In this document: positions 59,149 through 64,000 of the stretch, piece by piece
Layout of the letters: every line of letters starts with the position of its first letter
How positions within the stretch are numbered: the first letter of the stretch is position 1
NCBI RefSeq assembly: GCF_016405855.1
Contig: NZ_JAEFCA010000012.1
Coordinates: 16,286-80,285, forward strand
DNA from: Flavobacterium sp. IB48
GTDB lineage: Bacteria; Bacteroidota; Bacteroidia; Flavobacteriales; Flavobacteriaceae
DNA length: 64,000 nt
Direction of reading: 5' to 3'
Notes under the pieces: model-generated
What the model saw: the letters and a program-made list of their open reading frames with translations, nothing else
Database searches by the model: none
What the model was told of the DNA's origin: nothing
Translations under genes and position numbers: made by a program

Positions 59149-59652
59149 TTAATTAGCTCTTTGAAATTGGTAAACTACATCTTTTACCTGACCTCCAACA
59201 TTGATGTTATCAACTAACTGAAAAGAACTTTCAGTTACACCTGCAACTTTAAGCAAATAGCCATCTCTTACTTTCTTTGCTTTTTCACCTGCATTAAGAA
59301 TCTTTAATACAAATAAGCCTTGATTGTTAATGCTCCATACAATTGGCGAAGAAAATCCAGTACAACTTGGAGAAGTTAAAGCCATATTTCCTTTATTGTT
59401 GTTTGAAATAAAGCTCCAAGTACTTCCAATAAAACATTTTGAATCTGCAAGATCAAATGAATTTACTTTGATATAATCAGAACCTGGGTAAGAAACATTG
59501 GTAAGCACCCAATTTCCTTTTAACGCTACTTGAGTCGATTTGTCAAGTTTTGTTGAAAGCGTAGTAGCCTCAGAAGATGAAGCTGTTGACGAAGCTGATT
59601 TACACGCAAAAAACATAGCGGCAATCAAGCATATAAAAATACTCTTCTTCAT
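59149..59652 (-). CDS. Lipocalin-like lipoprotein
   Basis: 167 residues from ATG 59652 (the 59661 start adds only MYK). Lipoprotein Cys in MFFACKSASS. The repeated pattern WVLTNVSYPG, SKCFIGSTWSFISNNNKGNM, and GFSSPIVWSINNQGLFVLKIL plus SSFQLVDNI suits a small beta-barrel such as a lipocalin-like domain. I am not certain of the family. First of two genes with OmpA; the -7 box is 53 bp upstream. Confidence 0.75.
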   Translation of the reverse strand: MKKSIFICLIAAMFFACKSASSTASSSEATTLSTKLDKSTQVALKGNWVLTNVSYPGSDYIKVNSFDLADSKCFIGSTWSFISNNNKGNMALTSPSCTGFSSPIVWSINNQGLFVLKILNAGEKAKKVRDGYLLKVAGVTESSFQLVDNINVGGQVKDVVYQFQRAN

Positions 59653-59705
59653 TTTGTACAATTTTTTTTAGATTAATACTTGCCTTTTTAACAATTATTG
59701 TACCA

Positions 59706-59713
59706 CAAATATA
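59706..59713 (-). promoter_or_regulatory. -7 box for lipocalin/OmpA operon
   Basis: TATATTTG on the minus strand, 53 bp upstream of the lipocalin-like start. No -33 element seen. Confidence 0.45.
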
Positions 59714-59857
59714 CGATTCATTGAGATATTTTTCGTTTTAGAATCTATTTATTTTCTTTCAAAATTAACATTTCCGCCATTTTGTCACCCAAAATAGAAT
59801 TGGTATTTTATTTGAACAAATGAAAATCATCAAATTAAAACTCAAAAATTAAAAAAT

Positions 59858-61738
59858 ATGGCAACAGGTAAAATTAATGTTTCAGTAGAAAACATTTTTC
59901 CCTTAATTAAAAAGTTCTTATACAGCGACCACGAAATTTTCTTGCGCGAGCTTGTTTCTAATGGTACTGATGCTACTTTAAAATTAAAACATCTTATTAG
60001 CATTGGTGAAGCTAAAGTAGAATACGGAAACCCGATTATCGAAGTAAAAATAGATAAAGAAGGTAAAAAAATCCACATTATCGATCAAGGTTTGGGTATG
60101 ACAGCTGATGAAGTTGAAAAATACATCAATCAAGTTGCTTTTTCTGGTGCTGAGGAATTCTTAGACAAGTACAAAGATTCTGCTAAAGATTCTGGTATCA
60201 TCGGACATTTTGGTCTTGGTTTCTACTCTGCTTTTATGGTAGCTGAAAAAGTAGAAATCATCACAAAATCATACAAAGATGAACCAGCCGCACATTGGAC
60301 ATGCGACGGAAGTCCTGAATTTACTTTAGAACCAGCTGACAAAACTTCACGCGGAACAGAAATCATTCTGCATATTGCAGAAGATTCTTTAGAATTCTTA
60401 GAAGATTCTAAAATCAGTGGTTTATTAAACAAATACAATAAATTCATGCCTATTCCGATTAAATTCGGAACAAGAACTGAAACGCTTCCAAAACCAGAAG
60501 ATGCTCCAGAAGATTACGTTAATGAAACTGTTGAAATTGACAACATTATTAACAACCCAAATCCAGCTTGGACAAAACAGCCTTCTGAATTAACTGATGA
60601 AGATTACAAAAACTTCTACAGAGAATTGTATCCAATGCAGTTTGAGGATCCTTTATTCCACATTCATTTAAATGTAGACTATCCGTTTAACTTAACTGGT
60701 ATTTTGTATTTCCCAAAATTAGGAAGCGATATGCAGATCCAGAAAGATAAAATTCAGTTATACCAAAACCAAGTTTACGTTACAGATAACGTAGAAGGAA
60801 TTGTTCCTGAATTTTTGACAATGCTAAAAGGAGTTATCGATTCTCCAGATATTCCATTAAACGTTTCTCGTTCTGGTTTACAGGCTGACGGTGCAGTTAA
60901 GAAAATCTCAAACTACATTACTCGTAAAGTAGCCGATAAATTAAAAGCTTTATTTAACGAAAACCGTGCTGACTTTGAAGCAAAATGGAACGATATTAAA
61001 ATCGTTTTAGAATACGGAATGCTTTCTGAAGATAAGTTCTACGAAAAAGCAGGTGCATTTGTTTTGTACCCAACTGTAGATGACACTTACTTTACTTTAG
61101 AAGAATTAAAAGAAAAACTAAAAGAAAACCAAACTGATAAAGATGGCAAACTTGTAGTTCTTTATGCTGGAAACAAAGATGCACAGCACTCTTATATCGA
61201 AGCAGCAAAAGACAAAGGTTACGAAGTATTGCTTTTAGATTCTCCGATTATTTCGCACTTAATCCAAAAGATTGAAAACGATAACAGCGGATTAACTTTT
61301 GTACGTGTTGACTCTGATCATATTGACAACTTAATCAAAAAAGAAGAAAATACGATCTCTAAATTATCTGATGACGAAAAAGCAGCTTTAAAAACTTCTT
61401 TAGAAGCTTATATTCCAAAAGCATACAGCGTTCAACTAGAAGCTATGGATTCTCAAGCCGCTCCATTCCTTATTACGCAACCAGAATTTATGCGTAGAAT
61501 GAAAGAAATGAGCCAAACAGGCGGCGGAATGTTCGGAATGGGTAATATGCCAGAAATGTACAATTTGGTGGTAAATACAAATTCTGATTTGGCTTCAAGC
61601 ATCTTAAATACAGAAGACAAAACACACCAAGAGCATTTGGTTAAACAAGCATTAGATTTAGCTAAATTATCTCAAAACCTATTAAAAGGTGAAGCACTTA
61701 CTGCTTTCGTAAAAAGAAGTTTTGAAATGATCAAATAA
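59858..61738 (+). CDS. htpG: Molecular chaperone HtpG (Hsp90 family)
   Basis: 626 residues. An N-terminal GHKL ATPase (HEIFLRELVSNGTDATLKLK, DQGLGMTADEVEKYI, IGHFGLGFYSAFMVAEKV, TSRGTEIILHI) is followed by the middle domain with the catalytic Arg in PLNVSRSGLQ and a C-terminal dimerisation domain. The typical Asp-Gly motif is present as IDQGLGM. The loop at residues about 545-560 is Met/Gly-rich (GGGMFGMGNMPEM). Complete, alone, with a perfect terminator. Confidence 0.97.
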   Translation: MATGKINVSVENIFPLIKKFLYSDHEIFLRELVSNGTDATLKLKHLISIGEAKVEYGNPIIEVKIDKEGKKIHIIDQGLGMTADEVEKYINQVAFSGAEEFLDKYKDSAKDSGIIGHFGLGFYSAFMVAEKVEIITKSYKDEPAAHWTCDGSPEFTLEPADKTSRGTEIILHIAEDSLEFLEDSKISGLLNKYNKFMPIPIKFGTRTETLPKPEDAPEDYVNETVEIDNIINNPNPAWTKQPSELTDEDYKNFYRELYPMQFEDPLFHIHLNVDYPFNLTGILYFPKLGSDMQIQKDKIQLYQNQVYVTDNVEGIVPEFLTMLKGVIDSPDIPLNVSRSGLQADGAVKKISNYITRKVADKLKALFNENRADFEAKWNDIKIVLEYGMLSEDKFYEKAGAFVLYPTVDDTYFTLEELKEKLKENQTDKDGKLVVLYAGNKDAQHSYIEAAKDKGYEVLLLDSPIISHLIQKIENDNSGLTFVRVDSDHIDNLIKKEENTISKLSDDEKAALKTSLEAYIPKAYSVQLEAMDSQAAPFLITQPEFMRRMKEMSQTGGGMFGMGNMPEMYNLVVNTNSDLASSILNTEDKTHQEHLVKQALDLAKLSQNLLKGEALTAFVKRSFEMIK

Positions 61739-61759
61739 GCATAAAATTGCTTTCCTAAC

Positions 61760-61789
61760 AAAAGCTGTCCGATTGGGCAGCTTTTTTTT
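61760..61789 (+). terminator. Terminator after htpG
   Basis: Stem AAAGCTGTCC / GGGCAGCTTT (61761-61770 with 61775-61784), loop of four, then T. Confidence 0.88.
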
Positions 61790-61971
61790 GTTTAAACCAA
61801 AACCGATTTTAGATGGTTTAAATCATCTCATTAATTAGCAATTATTATAATTTTTTGTTCAAAAAATCGTTAGGATATCTTATAAATTAACCACTATAGG
61901 ATTTTTAAATTGTAACTTATTTTTTTATTACATTTGACTGCCTTATTAATCTAATCCAAAACAAAAAAACC

Positions 61972-62808
61972 ATGAAAAAAACTGTCATTTTATTATCAAC
62001 TATTTGCGCTACAGCATTTTTATATATTTCTTGCTCTAGCGACAATCACGACGAACCAGGAAATTCAACAAATCTAACAAACGTTGGAGCATCGATTTTT
62101 GTTGACACTTCTAACGAAATGGATCTTAACACGGGGCTTTTAATTACTACAGCCACTTCAACTACTGCAAAAACTGCAGAAACACCTGCAGGGCTTTGCG
62201 CAACTGTAACAATAAGCACTCCAAACGGTGAAGAATATCCTAAAGTATTTTTAGCAGATTTTGGAACAGCAGGATGTAAAGACATAAACAACCTTACTCG
62301 AAAAGGACAATTAAAAGTAACTCTTACGGGTCCAATTATGGAAACTGGAAGTAAAATGACAATTGAAAGAATTGACTACTCAATAAACTATACCAAGCTA
62401 GAAGGCACTATTGAATACACTAACACCACAACTGTTGCCACTACACCACAATGGACTAGAAAAGTAATAAATGGCAAACTTACAGATATACAGGGAGGAG
62501 TTTACATTAATTCTGGATTTTATACCACTAAACAAATTGCAGGCGTAGATACTCCTTTGGTTTTATCTGACAATGTATACGAAATAACAGAAGGCTCACA
62601 TAAAGTGACATCTGCAAATGGCGAATCAATTACCTTAACAATAAAAGAGCCATTGACTAAAAAATATTCTTGTTTATTTATTTCTAAAGGACAATTGAAA
62701 GTACAAGGAGAAATTTTAAACGGAGTAATAGATTACGGAAACAACGACTGTGATGCGATTTACACCTATACACAAGAAAATGGCGCTTCATACCAATTAT
62801 CAATGTAA
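61972..62808 (+). CDS. Hypothetical lipoprotein
   Basis: 278 residues. Lipoprotein signal with Cys in FLYISCSSDNHDE; the acidic SSDNHDE right after Cys resembles a surface-export signal, also seen in hmuY. The mature part is Thr/Ser-rich beta-sheet-like sequence (TATSTTAKTAETPAG, LKVTLTGPIMETGSKMTIERIDYSINY) with three or four Cys. I do not recognise a named family. It lies alone, followed by a terminator. Confidence 0.65.
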   Translation: MKKTVILLSTICATAFLYISCSSDNHDEPGNSTNLTNVGASIFVDTSNEMDLNTGLLITTATSTTAKTAETPAGLCATVTISTPNGEEYPKVFLADFGTAGCKDINNLTRKGQLKVTLTGPIMETGSKMTIERIDYSINYTKLEGTIEYTNTTTVATTPQWTRKVINGKLTDIQGGVYINSGFYTTKQIAGVDTPLVLSDNVYEITEGSHKVTSANGESITLTIKEPLTKKYSCLFISKGQLKVQGEILNGVIDYGNNDCDAIYTYTQENGASYQLSM

Positions 62809-62829
62809 GACCTTTTCTTGCATTACTTT

Positions 62830-62870
62830 AAAATCCCAATTTAGAAATAGATTGGGATTTATTTTTTTAT
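62830..62870 (+). terminator. Terminator after the 62-kb lipoprotein
   Basis: Stem AAATCCCAAT / ATTGGGATTT (62831-62840 with 62851-62860) followed by a T-rich tail. Confidence 0.8.
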
Positions 62871-62939
62871 AAAAATAAAACAACAGCCTCATTACATTTA
62901 AACTATTTTCTTTATTTTGCACCAAAATCTCAAAAACTA

Positions 62940-63707
62940 ATGAAAAAAACACTAATTGCTTTTGTTACTCTTGCAGTATTAGCATCTTGCAGCAAAAAAG
63001 AATCTGCTGCTGACAACCTACACCTTACAGGAAACATTAAAGGTTTAAAAACCGGAACTTTATATATCCAAAGAGTTGTGGATACTTCTCTTGTTGCCAT
63101 CGACAGTATTAAAATCGACGGAAATTCAACTTTTGAAAGAGATATCAAATTAGAATCTCCAGAGATGCTTTATTTGTTTCTAGATCGCGGTGTAACAAAT
63201 TCTTTAGATAACAACATCTTATTTTTTGCTGAGCCAGGAAACATGAATATCGAGACCAATTTGGACAACTTCATCACCGGCGCAAAAATTACCGGATCTA
63301 AAAACCAAGAATTATACGAAGAGTATCAAAAAATAAATGTTCGTTTTAGAGATGAAAATCTTTCTATGGTAGAATCAAAATTCAAAGCCTTAAAAAGACA
63401 AGATCAAAAAGCAATTGACAGCATAGATGCAAAACAACAGTCAAATATCAAGAGAAAATATTTATACGCTACAAACTTTGCTATAAACAATAAAGATCAC
63501 GAGGTAGCACCTTATATTGCTTTAGCAGAAATTTACGATATCAATTTAAAATTTCTTGATACAATCCAAAAATCGATGACGCCAAAAGTAGCTCAATCTT
63601 TTTACGGAAAGAAATTGACAAAATATGTATCTGAAATCAAAAAAGAAGAACAAAAGGCTCCTGCAGAAACTAAAACAGAAACTGCAGCAACTGAAACAAA
63701 AAAATAA
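62940..63707 (+). CDS. DUF4369-domain lipoprotein without thioredoxin domain
   Basis: 255 residues. Lipoprotein Cys in VLASCSKKES. The N-terminal part (LHLTGNIKGLKTGTLYIQRVVDTSLVAIDSIKIDGNSTFERDIKLESPEMLYLFLD, residues about 25-85) is the DUF4369 domain, which in many Bacteroidota precedes a thioredoxin-like domain. Here the rest is helical and ends with a Lys/Thr/Ala/Glu-rich tail; no CxxC motif is present. It may bind peptide or thiol ligands, but function is unknown. Confidence 0.8.
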   Translation: MKKTLIAFVTLAVLASCSKKESAADNLHLTGNIKGLKTGTLYIQRVVDTSLVAIDSIKIDGNSTFERDIKLESPEMLYLFLDRGVTNSLDNNILFFAEPGNMNIETNLDNFITGAKITGSKNQELYEEYQKINVRFRDENLSMVESKFKALKRQDQKAIDSIDAKQQSNIKRKYLYATNFAINNKDHEVAPYIALAEIYDINLKFLDTIQKSMTPKVAQSFYGKKLTKYVSEIKKEEQKAPAETKTETAATETKK

Positions 63708-63721
63708 TTTCATTTTATAAA

Positions 63722-63758
63722 AACAAAAAAGCCCTGAATACTTCAGGGCTTTTTTTTA
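63722..63758 (+). terminator. Terminator after DUF4369 gene
   Basis: Stem AGCCCTGAA / TTCAGGGCT (63730-63738 with 63742-63750), T-rich tail. Confidence 0.88.
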
Positions 63759-63916
63759 TATCTTAAATCAACAAATTTTAACAAGAAGACATTCATGCTC
63801 GCTATTAATATTTTCAAGCGTTAAAAGGCAATTATATCATCAAAATAAAAACAACTTAAATCGATTTTAATTAAACGAAAAACACAAACTCTAAAACTGG
63901 AGTTTGATTTTAGGCA

Positions 63917-63950
63917 TAAAAAAAACCACCACATTTCTGTGATGGTTTTT
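63917..63950 (-). terminator. Terminator after tRNA-Thr
   Basis: Stem with AAAACCA and TGGTTTT ends (63922-63950) immediately after the tRNA 3' end; A-run 63917-63925 gives the U-tract on the minus strand. Confidence 0.75.
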
Positions 63951-63951
63951 G

Positions 63952-64000
63952 AGCCGATAGAGGGACTCGAACCCACGACCTGCTGATTACAAATCAGCTG
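63952..64000 (-). tRNA. tRNA-Thr(TGT), 3' part
   Basis: The window ends inside the gene. On the minus strand the anticodon arm is GCTGA-TTTGTAA-TCAGC with anticodon TGT (codon ACA), followed by the variable loop AGGTC region, T arm GTGGG-TTCGAGT-CCCTC (one T-T mismatch in the stem) and the acceptor strand TATCGGC with discriminator T. CCA is not encoded. The 5' half lies beyond position 64000. Confidence 0.9.

Noticed and set aside
58808..59217. Two overlapping plus-strand frames over the OmpA-like gene
   Set aside because: Antisense shadows of the Gly-zipper and lipoprotein regions; no start context or homology.

Overview
The window looks like chromosomal DNA of a Flavobacterium-like member of the Bacteroidota. 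The DNA is AT-rich, ribosome binding sites are weak, and many genes are preceded by the Bacteroidota -7 box TAnnTTTG. Family content points the same way: SusC/SusD-type and other TonB-dependent receptors, an HmuY lipoprotein, extended LepB, WbqC, CutC, DUF6607, DUF4173 and S9 peptidase. No plasmid, prophage, complete insertion sequence or CRISPR array was seen. Most genes are housekeeping; the unusual material is intergenic.

Region 1 (1-12.4 kb): the 3' end of parB, then DUF5683, dapB, lepB and a WbqC-like gene on the plus strand. Facing them on the minus strand are mutL, two rhomboid genes and an EEP-family gene, with ribH and a TPR membrane protein further upstream. recF and a DUF2461 gene read the other way. 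Region 2 (12.4-20.3 kb): glycosyltransferase, Tat-exported aminotransferase, murB, a small membrane protein, PaiB-like protein, a second glycosyltransferase overlapping a sigma-70 factor, TonB and a PH-domain protein. Region 3 (20.3-32.2 kb): tandem M48 peptidases, lipA, gap, hybrid histidine kinase, lpxK, NIF3 with a coiled-coil zinc-ribbon-family protein, alpha/beta hydrolase, small monooxygenase-fold protein and rluF.

Region 4 (32.2-42.2 kb): a DUF4173 protein, winged-helix regulator and membrane protein that share a 21-bp palindromic motif upstream; a structured RNA-like element; folD; ffh; and an MBOAT O-acyltransferase with two SGNH/GDSL proteins. Region 5 (42.4-49.4 kb): a probable heme-uptake locus (HmuY lipoprotein and TonB receptor, divergent from a DUF6607 gene), an unknown secreted protein, a scar of a deleted susC-susD pair, and argS. 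Region 6 (49.7-64 kb): beta-barrel TonB-type receptor, cutC, a GIY-YIG nuclease gene between two 36-nt direct repeats, fabH, S9 peptidase, an ABC ATPase, envelope lipoproteins, htpG, two further lipoproteins and the 3' part of tRNA-Thr(TGT).

The best candidates for something new are the GIY-YIG gene framed by REP-like repeats (53.0-53.5 kb), the susC/susD scar (47.2-47.4 kb), the branched RNA element (34.69-34.80 kb) and the shared palindromic operator (33.6 and 34.6 kb). Several families of palindromic intergenic repeats are also scattered through the window. All family assignments come from reading protein motifs; no database search was run.
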